Below, piece after piece: positions 13,639 through 20,210 of a stretch of 20,210 bases of DNA. Position numbers and translations under genes: made by a program. The stretch is from SLJN01 sp964505385 (GTDB lineage Bacteria; Bacteroidota; Rhodothermia; Balneolales; Natronogracilivirgulaceae). Under the pieces are notes generated by a model. That model saw only the letters and a list, made by a program, of their open reading frames with translations, searched no databases and was not told the origin of the DNA. The stretch lies in NCBI GenBank assembly GCA_964505385.1, contig CAZDIA010000045.1, positions 1 to 20,210 of the forward strand, given 5' to 3'. Positions within the stretch are counted from its first letter, which is position 1. Every line of letters starts with the position of its first letter.

Positions 13639-16557
13639 ATGAAATCCATTTACCTCATACTTATATTGTTCCTGTTATTGCCCTGGTATACCATGGCCGA
13701 TAACGCGCCCGAATATGTTCCCGGTTACATCATTATGAAAACTGAAAATACCATTTCGGAACACCGGCAACGGGACGGCCGCGGGGATCAACTTGCTCAA
13801 TGGATTCAAAATAATGTTTCGGACTACCGCTCCATTTTGCCGGAATCCCGCATGCGTGATGGTAACTCTGATGATACCGGTAAAATCCAAAAATCCGAAG
13901 ACCGCCTTTCCCGAACGTATAAAATCAGCTTAGGTACATCGGAAGATCCTGCTGAATTATCCGGAAAAGTTGCTCAAATGGATGGCGTTGTATATGCCGA
14001 GCCGTGGTACAATTATAAGTTGCAGGAAGGATATATTCCCAATGACAGCCGAATCGGTCTGGAGGGGCACGATTATTTTGAATACCACCGGATCTTCGAA
14101 GCGTGGGACATCAATCGGAGCTCTTCGTCTATAGTGATTGCCATTATCGACAGCGGCGTCTATTATGATCATCCAGAGCTTGAAAATAAGCTTTGGCGTA
14201 ATCCCAACCCGGAAAGACCTGAAGTTCGCGAAGTATTTCCCGAAGTTGAAAACGACACCATAGGATGGAACTTCTGGCAGGATGGGGATATTTTCAATGG
14301 CGAGGAGCGAATCTATAATGCCGATCCCATCGCTGATTACAGTGATCACGGCACCCATGTTGCCGGGCTCGCCGCCGCCGAACCCGATAACGGCCTGGAA
14401 GTTGCCGGTACCGGTTTTCACGCTCAATTCATGCCGGTAAAAACAGGCGGAAATAAACTTTATCCAAGAAGTGTACCTTTTGGAGTTCAGGGGATTCTTT
14501 ACGCTGCACTTAACGGCGCCGATATCATCAATGCCAGCTTTGGCACTACATCTTACTCGGATTTTGCGCGGGATGTCGTGCGTTACGCCAATCAGCTCGG
14601 TTCGCTGGTTGTTGGTGCCGCCGGCAACAATGCCGACTCAAGAGCCTTTTACCCTGCAGCGTATCCCGAAGCATTGTCGGTTGGTGCTGTCGACAATGAT
14701 TACAATGACAAATTATCCGCATTCAGCTCTTTCGGTTTTCATACTGATGTATTTGCCATCGGATCAGCCGTTTACAGTACCTCATTCCGGTTTTCCGAGG
14801 ATAATGGTAATAGAAGTTGGGAGCCTGAATACCGCATAACTTCAGGCACATCTATGGCAACTCCGATTGTTTCCGGTATAGCCGCTCTCATTCGTGATCA
14901 CAATCCGCACTGGTCACCGGAGCGAGTAAGAATGCAGCTTCGTAATTCCTCCCAATCTATCGTAGATGCCAACACGGATAAAAACCAATATCATTTGGGG
15001 CAAGGGCGGTTGAATGCTTTAAAGGCACTACAGGAACCTCAGCCGGGTGTAGAAGTTGTTGATCACGAGTTTGTCAATGATAACGGGCAAAAACTGGATG
15101 CCGGTGAATCCGGTAAAGTTCGTCTTGATATGATCAATCACGGAAGTAACCTCTCTGAACTTGACGTGTTTTCGGATATTTATACCGAGGGCTTTGAGAT
15201 CACAGCAGAACGCACTTATCGCGAATACGATTCCCAATATCGCGCCTCTCTTCCGGTTGATTTTTCCGGTGAGTTTGATCTTAGCAAATACCCCAAAGTG
15301 ATTCTAAAATACAAAAGCCGTGATGGTGAATATGAGGATTTTTTTCCGGTACGGTTTCAGGAAGTATTCCATGATCTTGCAGAAAGCCGTAATCTTAAAG
15401 CTTCTTTTTCATCAGAAGGGCGCATCGGTTACCGAAAACCGGACAATGCGCAAGAGGGCCGGGGGATCATTCCTGAAATTGCAGACACCTCAATAATTGC
15501 TGAATCAGGGTTGATGCTTCATCTGCGCGCCGACGGGCGAAACAGGTTGATTGATGCGGTCAGATACATGGATACTCAAAGTGATGATTTTATGCCGCAA
15601 AAACTTTTCCGCAAGAGGAATGAGAACTACTCCACACGATTCACATCTGAAAACCACGATGATTTCCCGTATGCGGATGTATCCATGCAGGTGTTTCCCG
15701 TAGATGAGGATGAGGCAGGGCAAACCATGCTTATCAAATACCGGATCACCAACACATCAGAATACAGATGGGATAATCTTTATGCCGGAATTTTCACTGA
15801 CTGGACTCTGGACGACGCAGCACATCAGGCAAATTACATTGAACCCGACAGCATTCATTATGTACACACCGATGATCTGTACGCAAGTTTTAGTCACATT
15901 AGCCCTGTAAGCTCAGCCTTTGCTATAGATAATCTCTCTTCCATGACACTGGAAAGAGCACAAGACCGGCAGGACAGCCTTTCTTTTGGAACGGTATACG
16001 GCAATCAGGCAGATGGCCATGATGGATTCAGAATTGAAGAAAAGCGCCTTGCTTTGACCGCCGGTATTGAGCAGGTCTCACTGAATGCGGATGATATGGG
16101 CTCGGTATCAGCAAGCGGCCCCTATTCCGTTGAGCCGGGAGATGAAGTAACACTTGGATTTGTTTTAGGATGGGCTGAAAGTCTGAGCGCACTCAGAAAT
16201 CAGGTTGATGTTGCTCGATCCATCGCTCCTTTTGAAATAAGCGAAAAAGATGTGTTCGTCTCTTCACCTCAGGAACAGACCTCAGATATCCCCGAAAAGA
16301 CGGAATTACAGCCAAATTATCCGAACCCTTTCAATAATCAAACCAGCATTGAACTTAGTCTGTCGCAACAAGATGATGTGCGGATGGATATTTACGATAT
16401 TACGGGCAGAAGATTAGCCACACTGCACAATGACCCGCTTGATGCCGGTACCCACACATTTGAATTCGAGCCAACCGGTCTTTCAAGCGGAGTATATGTG
16501 ATTGTCGCCCGCACACATACCGGCACGCTTACCCGAAACATCACCTATTTGAAATAA
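13639..16557 (+). CDS. Secreted S8 (subtilisin-like) serine protease with type IX sorting domain
   Basis: This is a 972-residue exported protease. A signal peptide covers residues 1-20 (hydrophobic ILILFLLLPWY, cleavage after MA). Residues of about 25-125 resemble a fervidolysin/I9-like propeptide (YVPGYIIMK to GVVYAEPWY). The S8 domain follows with Asp171 in AIIDSGVYYDHPEL, His237 in SDHGTHVAG, oxyanion Asn330 in GAAGNNAD and Ser405 in SGTSMATP. A long beta-rich middle region of about 430 residues has no recognised family. The last 80 residues are a type A T9SS sorting domain (LQPNYPNPFNNQTSIEL, YDITGRR, GVYVIVARTHTG). This points to export through Sec and then the type IX secretion system to the cell surface. 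The catalytic set is complete. Confidence 0.93.
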   Translation: MKSIYLILILFLLLPWYTMADNAPEYVPGYIIMKTENTISEHRQRDGRGDQLAQWIQNNVSDYRSILPESRMRDGNSDDTGKIQKSEDRLSRTYKISLGTSEDPAELSGKVAQMDGVVYAEPWYNYKLQEGYIPNDSRIGLEGHDYFEYHRIFEAWDINRSSSSIVIAIIDSGVYYDHPELENKLWRNPNPERPEVREVFPEVENDTIGWNFWQDGDIFNGEERIYNADPIADYSDHGTHVAGLAAAEPDNGLEVAGTGFHAQFMPVKTGGNKLYPRSVPFGVQGILYAALNGADIINASFGTTSYSDFARDVVRYANQLGSLVVGAAGNNADSRAFYPAAYPEALSVGAVDNDYNDKLSAFSSFGFHTDVFAIGSAVYSTSFRFSEDNGNRSWEPEYRITSGTSMATPIVSGIAALIRDHNPHWSPERVRMQLRNSSQSIVDANTDKNQYHLGQGRLNALKALQEPQPGVEVVDHEFVNDNGQKLDAGESGKVRLDMINHGSNLSELDVFSDIYTEGFEITAERTYREYDSQYRASLPVDFSGEFDLSKYPKVILKYKSRDGEYEDFFPVRFQEVFHDLAESRNLKASFSSEGRIGYRKPDNAQEGRGIIPEIADTSIIAESGLMLHLRADGRNRLIDAVRYMDTQSDDFMPQKLFRKRNENYSTRFTSENHDDFPYADVSMQVFPVDEDEAGQTMLIKYRITNTSEYRWDNLYAGIFTDWTLDDAAHQANYIEPDSIHYVHTDDLYASFSHISPVSSAFAIDNLSSMTLERAQDRQDSLSFGTVYGNQADGHDGFRIEEKRLALTAGIEQVSLNADDMGSVSASGPYSVEPGDEVTLGFVLGWAESLSALRNQVDVARSIAPFEISEKDVFVSSPQEQTSDIPEKTELQPNYPNPFNNQTSIELSLSQQDDVRMDIYDITGRRLATLHNDPLDAGTHTFEFEPTGLSSGVYVIVARTHTGTLTRNITYLK

Positions 16558-16582
16558 AATTCTCCCAAATTTTAATTTTTAC

Positions 16583-18208
16583 ATGCAAGAAGATCTCATT
16601 CAACACAATTTGTATCTGCGCTTTCTTGAGCCGAAAGATTATGAAGGGATGGTAAGCCTTCAGCTGGAAGGTTTTGGTGAAAAAATGGAACCCTATAAAA
16701 GAGATCAGTTCCTATCTCAGCTAAAGCATTTCCCGAAAGGTCAGATTGGCGCTTTTTATGATGAAAAACTGGTTGGCTACTGCATCAGTCTGATCCTTGA
16801 TTTGGATGAATATCACCCGCATCACAGCTGGGAAGAAATCTCTGATGACGGGTATATCCGGAATCACGATCCTGAAGGAGATACTTTATACGGTATTGAG
16901 GTGGTGGTACATCCCGAATATCAGAATATGAAAATCGGGAAACGGCTCTATGATGCACGCAAGGATCTTTGCCGGGAATTAAACCTGCGGCGAATTATGA
17001 TTGGCGGAAGACTGCCGAATTATCATAAGTATAAAGATGAAATGGATATATACGAATATATCCATCAGGTACGCACCAAAAAGATTTTTGATCCGGTACT
17101 CACTTTTCAGCTTCGTAATGATTTTATAGTAAAAAGAGTTATCAAAAATTATCTGCGGGAGGACACCGACTCCTGCGCTTACGCTACATTGATGGAGTGG
17201 GCTAATGTTGAGTATGAGCAATCGCCCGCCCGGTTTTCGGTAAAATCGCAACCGGTGCGCCTGTGCTGTGTGCAGTATCAGATGCGAAAAATTAGCTCTT
17301 TTGAGGAGTTTGCCACCCAGGTAGAATATTTTGTAAATGTCGCCTCGGAATACAGCAGTGATTTTGTAATGCTTCCGGAACTTTTTACAACTCAGTTATT
17401 AAGCTTTGAAGAAGAAAAACGTCCCGGACTTGCAGCGCGCAGACTCAGTGAGTATACCGACGATTATATTGAGTTATTTACTCAGATGGCTCTTAAATAC
17501 AATGTGAACATCGTAGCGGGATCGCATTTTGTGCTGGAGGAGGATCACATTTTTAACGTATCGTTTTTGTTTCACAGAAACGGAGCTGTTGACCGCCAGT
17601 ACAAATTGCACGTCACTCCCGATGAGGGATTGTGGTGGGGAGTACAGCCCGGCTCGGTTCCCAAAGTGTTTGATACCGACAAGGGTAAAGTCGCAATAAA
17701 TGTATGCTACGATGTAGAATTCCCCGAACTCGGCAGATATGCGGTCGAAAGCGGCGCACAAATATTATTTGTACCATTTTGTACCGACGAAAGGCACGGT
17801 TTTACCCGGGTACGGACCTGCGCGCAGGCACGGGCAATTGAAAATCAGATATACGTAGCAATTGCGGGCACAACGGGAAATATCCCGTCGGTAAAAAATA
17901 TGGCAATCCAGTATGCGCAATCTGCTATTTTCACACCTTCAGATTTTTCATTTTCCAGAGATGGCATTGCCGCTCAGGCCGATCAAAATGCTGAAATGGT
18001 AGTCATTGCAGATCTGGATCTTGAAGTTCAGCGTCGCTCCCGATATCGTGGTACGGTAATGCCGTTGCGCGATCGTCGTAACGATCTGTACAACATAGAG
18101 TTCAATGAACTTGATGAACACAGTAAAATTCACGGACCTGCAAAGGATCTAAGCGTACGACCCGATCAAAATGAGGAACCGGATTTTAAAGACAATCACT
18201 CTCCGTAA
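16583..18208 (+). CDS. GNAT N-acetyltransferase / carbon-nitrogen hydrolase fusion protein
   Basis: This is a 541-residue two-domain protein. Residues of about 10-190 form a GNAT domain, with acetyl-CoA-binding strand and loop GIEVVVHPEYQNMKIGKRLYDARK (103-126). From about 225 a nitrilase-superfamily domain follows, with Glu266 in MLPELF, Lys341 in RQYKLHV and Cys375 in INVCYDVEFPE, the Glu-Lys-Cys triad. The same fusion is known in B. subtilis YhcX and in many Bacteroidota, but the substrate is unknown. An amide-hydrolysing and acyl-transferring role on a small amine is only an inference. It starts 25 bp after the S8 protease on the same strand, so co-transcription is possible, although one protein is secreted and this one lacks a signal peptide. 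The ending is acidic and low-complexity. Confidence 0.92.
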   Translation: MQEDLIQHNLYLRFLEPKDYEGMVSLQLEGFGEKMEPYKRDQFLSQLKHFPKGQIGAFYDEKLVGYCISLILDLDEYHPHHSWEEISDDGYIRNHDPEGDTLYGIEVVVHPEYQNMKIGKRLYDARKDLCRELNLRRIMIGGRLPNYHKYKDEMDIYEYIHQVRTKKIFDPVLTFQLRNDFIVKRVIKNYLREDTDSCAYATLMEWANVEYEQSPARFSVKSQPVRLCCVQYQMRKISSFEEFATQVEYFVNVASEYSSDFVMLPELFTTQLLSFEEEKRPGLAARRLSEYTDDYIELFTQMALKYNVNIVAGSHFVLEEDHIFNVSFLFHRNGAVDRQYKLHVTPDEGLWWGVQPGSVPKVFDTDKGKVAINVCYDVEFPELGRYAVESGAQILFVPFCTDERHGFTRVRTCAQARAIENQIYVAIAGTTGNIPSVKNMAIQYAQSAIFTPSDFSFSRDGIAAQADQNAEMVVIADLDLEVQRRSRYRGTVMPLRDRRNDLYNIEFNELDEHSKIHGPAKDLSVRPDQNEEPDFKDNHSP

Positions 18209-18262
18209 TAAATTTACAAAGTAGACTTTTTGTCATGTTTACAGTTTACTGCTTACCAGAAA

Positions 18263-18853
18263 TCATCTATCGTTGTAATTTCTTATATATAAGGCAATAT
18301 CTTCATGGCCCTCCTCCCAAGCAAACTGATGCGCCCTGACTCCTTCTTCAGTTTGATTGAGAGGATTTGCACCATTATGGAGCAACGTTTCAATAATGTC
18401 ATCATGTCCGCCAACTGCTGCGCTCATCAAAGCTGTGATCCCATCAGAATTATAATGGTTAACATTGGCACCATTTTGAATTAATATTTCCACGATTTGA
18501 CGGTGACCTTCTTTTGAGGCAATTAACAGCGGGAAAAAATCCTGACTTGTATAATTTACATCTGCCCCATATTTAATAAGCAATTCTACAATTCTTTTGT
18601 ACCCTAAATCACTTGCCCACATCAGGGCTGAAATGTCATTAGCATCCAAAGTATTCGGATCAACCCCGGCTATCAGCAGCCATTCAGTCACTTCCACATT
18701 GTTAACCTGAATGTTGTATATTAATTCCTCTCCATTTACCGGAATATCATGTGCTTCCAGCTTTTCCGTCGCTTTTTCTGATTCCGAATAAGTGCAAGCA
18801 CTTATCAATAATACAAGCACAATTACTTTCAGGATTCCTGCAGTTGGCCCCAT
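18263..18853 (-). CDS. Ankyrin-repeat lipoprotein
   Basis: This encodes 196 residues from the ATG at 18853-18851; a GTG two codons upstream is possible. The N-terminus has a hydrophobic stretch ending in LLISAC, a lipobox with lipidated cysteine near residue 20. About four ankyrin repeats follow, each about 33 residues: VTEWLLIAGVDPNTLDAND, then ISALMWASDLGYKRIVELLI, then FFPLLIASKEGHRQIVEILI, then ITALMSAAVGGHDDIIETLL, and a degenerate last one ending HEDIALYIRNYN. It is probably a periplasm-facing binding protein. It has no enzyme domain and no obvious partner nearby, as both neighbours are transcribed in the opposite direction. Confidence 0.85.
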   Translation of the reverse strand: MGPTAGILKVIVLVLLISACTYSESEKATEKLEAHDIPVNGEELIYNIQVNNVEVTEWLLIAGVDPNTLDANDISALMWASDLGYKRIVELLIKYGADVNYTSQDFFPLLIASKEGHRQIVEILIQNGANVNHYNSDGITALMSAAVGGHDDIIETLLHNGANPLNQTEEGVRAHQFAWEEGHEDIALYIRNYNDR

Positions 18854-19209
18854 AAACACTATATTATAGACTTTTAACCCACCAATGGGTGTTATCTATT
18901 GGTGAATCTACTATTAATCTATCATTCTTTAATCATCTTATATGTAAAATTGAATTAAATTATATTTTAACTTGTAACTTTATTCCATTGTTAATACTTA
19001 CTAAGACAACTGTGATGTATTCGTTGTGTTCGCGGTTTAGCCGTTTATCAGCCCGTATAGTATGGTGCCCTTAAAAAGATTTACAATCCCTTTTTTAATT
19101 GCCTTAATTTGTACCCATTCCCTACTTTTCGGAAATAATAAACCAGCTACCTATATTGCGTTATTATTATCCTGACCTGTTAATTCCCAAAAAGTTTTAG
19201 ATTCAATTT
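18854..19209. other. AT-rich intergenic region between divergent genes
   Basis: This 356-bp stretch contains a 37-codon ORF (19062-19175) and otherwise A/T-rich sequence. I see no RNA gene, terminator or convincing promoter. TAACTTTA near 18975 only partly resembles the Bacteroidota -7 element. Confidence 0.5.
19062..19175 (+). other. Small ORF with signal-peptide-like N-terminus, doubtful
   Basis: ATG at 19062 to TGA at 19173-19175 would give a 37-residue peptide starting MVPLKRFTIPFLIALICTHS, with two basic residues and a hydrophobic core. It looks like a signal peptide followed by only about 15 residues. It lies 34 bp upstream of the oxidoreductase start. It may be the stump of a lost exported gene, a tiny secreted peptide or chance. 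Confidence 0.25.
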
Positions 19210-20210
19210 ATGTCAGTTCAATCCACCCGTAGAGACTTTATCAAAAAAACCGGTGCTGTAATGGCGATTTCCACTTTAGGGTTTCCATCCATTACAATAC
19301 CAAAGAATCCTGACAAGCTCGGTGTAGCACTGGTTGGTCTGGGAAATTACAGTACGGGCAGACTTGCACCCGGTCTTCAGAAAACAGAACACTGTGAACT
19401 GCGGGGGATCGTAACCGGCTCACCTCACAAGATTCCGGAGTGGCAACAGCGATACGGCATCCCTGACGGTAACGTGTACAATTACGACAACATGAACGAA
19501 CTCGCCAACAATGATGATATCGATATCATCTATGTGGTTACGCCACCAGGTTTGCATGCCCGGGATTCCATCGCCGGTGCTGAGGCCGGCAAACATGTCT
19601 GGTGTGAAAAACCAATGGCAATGGATGAGCAGGAGTGCCAATCTATTATTGATGCTTGTAACAAAAACAGGGTGCATCTAACCATTGGTCACCGGATGCA
19701 GCATGAGCCAAACACACAAACCATAATTGAATACGGTAAAACATTACCATTCGGCCCAATCAAAGAAATACGCACGGGCGCCGGATACAGCGGCGGCCAC
19801 TCAACCGGCGATTGGCGGCGTAATCCTGATCTTGGAGGTGGCGCTCTATACGATATGGGCGTTTATCCGATCAATGCGGGACGATATTCAACCGGAAAAG
19901 AGCCGGTGTCTGTTAGCGGCACACAGTATTCTGAGCGTGAGGATATGTACGCTTTTGTAGATGAATCCACCGATTTTGAAATGGAGTTAGAAGGCGGAAT
20001 TATCGTCCATGGCGAAACCAGTTTTGGAAACTCTTCCAATTATCTTGAAGTGGATTGCGAGGACGGCTGGTATAAACTCCGGCCGATGCAAACGTATTCC
20101 GGGGTTCAAGGGGAAGCAAGTGACGGTACAGAATTTCCTCCCGCCGGTGGGCATCAACAGGCCCGGCAAATGGATAACGATGCCCTCGCCATCAAAGAAA
20201 ACAAAAAACC
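19210..20210 (+). CDS. Gfo/Idh/MocA family oxidoreductase with Tat signal, N-terminal part
   Basis: The frame is open from the ATG at 19210 to the right edge (333 codons), so the C-terminus is missing. The N-terminus STRRDFIKKTGAVMAISTLGF carries the twin-arginine motif, indicating export of a folded, cofactor-loaded protein. The NAD(P)-binding Rossmann strand is VALVGLGNYSTGRLAPGL (43-50 GLGNYSTG). The family motif EKPMAM lies at 133-138, with TIGHRMQHEP following. GGGALYDMGVYPINAGRY (about 209-225) is the substrate-binding segment that aligns with the Asp and Tyr/His of glucose-fructose oxidoreductase-like enzymes. A periplasmic sugar or inositol-type dehydrogenase or glycosidase role is possible, but the substrate is not determinable here. 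Confidence 0.93.
   Translation, partial: MSVQSTRRDFIKKTGAVMAISTLGFPSITIPKNPDKLGVALVGLGNYSTGRLAPGLQKTEHCELRGIVTGSPHKIPEWQQRYGIPDGNVYNYDNMNELANNDDIDIIYVVTPPGLHARDSIAGAEAGKHVWCEKPMAMDEQECQSIIDACNKNRVHLTIGHRMQHEPNTQTIIEYGKTLPFGPIKEIRTGAGYSGGHSTGDWRRNPDLGGGALYDMGVYPINAGRYSTGKEPVSVSGTQYSEREDMYAFVDESTDFEMELEGGIIVHGETSFGNSSNYLEVDCEDGWYKLRPMQTYSGVQGEASDGTEFPPAGGHQQARQMDNDALAIKENKK

Noticed and set aside
13957..14427. 156-codon minus-strand ORF within the S8 protease gene
   Set aside because: It overlaps the propeptide and catalytic domain of a clear S8 protease. Its hydrophobic and glycine-rich peptide is a by-product of the other frame.

Overview
The window looks like a chromosomal segment of a free-living Balneolota/Rhodothermota-type (Bacteroidota-related) bacterium. 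This is inferred from several features: a secreted S8 protease with a C-terminal type IX secretion-type sorting domain, abundant lipoproteins, a 6-bladed beta-propeller lipoprotein with a GREGDGPGEF-type motif, almost no Shine-Dalgarno sequences before starts, and a promoter that fits both sigma70 and the Bacteroidota TAnnTTTG pattern. No genus can be fixed from the sequence alone. Most of the window is ordinary core metabolism and housekeeping. There is no CRISPR array, prophage, transposase or rRNA operon.

Layout. 1-619 (-): N-terminal part of a methylmalonyl-CoA mutase large subunit, cut by the window edge. 775-1543 (-): the most unusual region, a tandem array in which tRNA-Val-like sequences, rho-independent terminators and GIY-YIG nuclease sequences alternate. 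It holds one intact tRNA-Val(UAC), one tRNA copy with an enlarged anticodon arm, one 5'-truncated copy, a 14-nt tRNA 5' fragment, one nearly complete GIY-YIG gene with a nonsense codon and one internally deleted GIY-YIG remnant. A strong promoter lies upstream. 1578-2615 (-): beta-propeller lipoprotein. 2616-3145: AT-rich gap with a 41-nt-arm imperfect inverted repeat and a possible promoter. 3146-6592 (+): fadI-fadJ beta-oxidation operon. 6593-6915: gap with a dispersed repeat. 6916-8085 (+): MFS exporter whose reading frame has no conventional start. 8103-9727 (-): pdxJ-era with a 4-nt overlap. 10005-11512 (+): metF and an NlpC/P60 lipoprotein. 11753-13363 (-): Ppx/GppA-HD phosphatase. 13639-18208 (+): S8 protease followed by a GNAT-nitrilase fusion. 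18263-18853 (-): ankyrin-repeat lipoprotein. 19210-20210 (+): Tat-exported Gfo/Idh/MocA oxidoreductase, cut by the window edge.

The genes group loosely by function. FadI/FadJ degrade acyl-CoAs, and methylmalonyl-CoA mutase can feed the propionyl-CoA left from odd-chain or branched substrates into succinyl-CoA. PdxJ (vitamin B6), MetF (methyl-folate) and Era (ribosome assembly) are housekeeping. The S8 protease, NlpC/P60 hydrolase, propeller and ankyrin lipoproteins and the Tat-signal oxidoreductase belong to the cell envelope or exterior. The best candidate for something not routinely described is the tRNA-Val/GIY-YIG array. It looks like a decaying set of tandem duplications rather than a fully active system.
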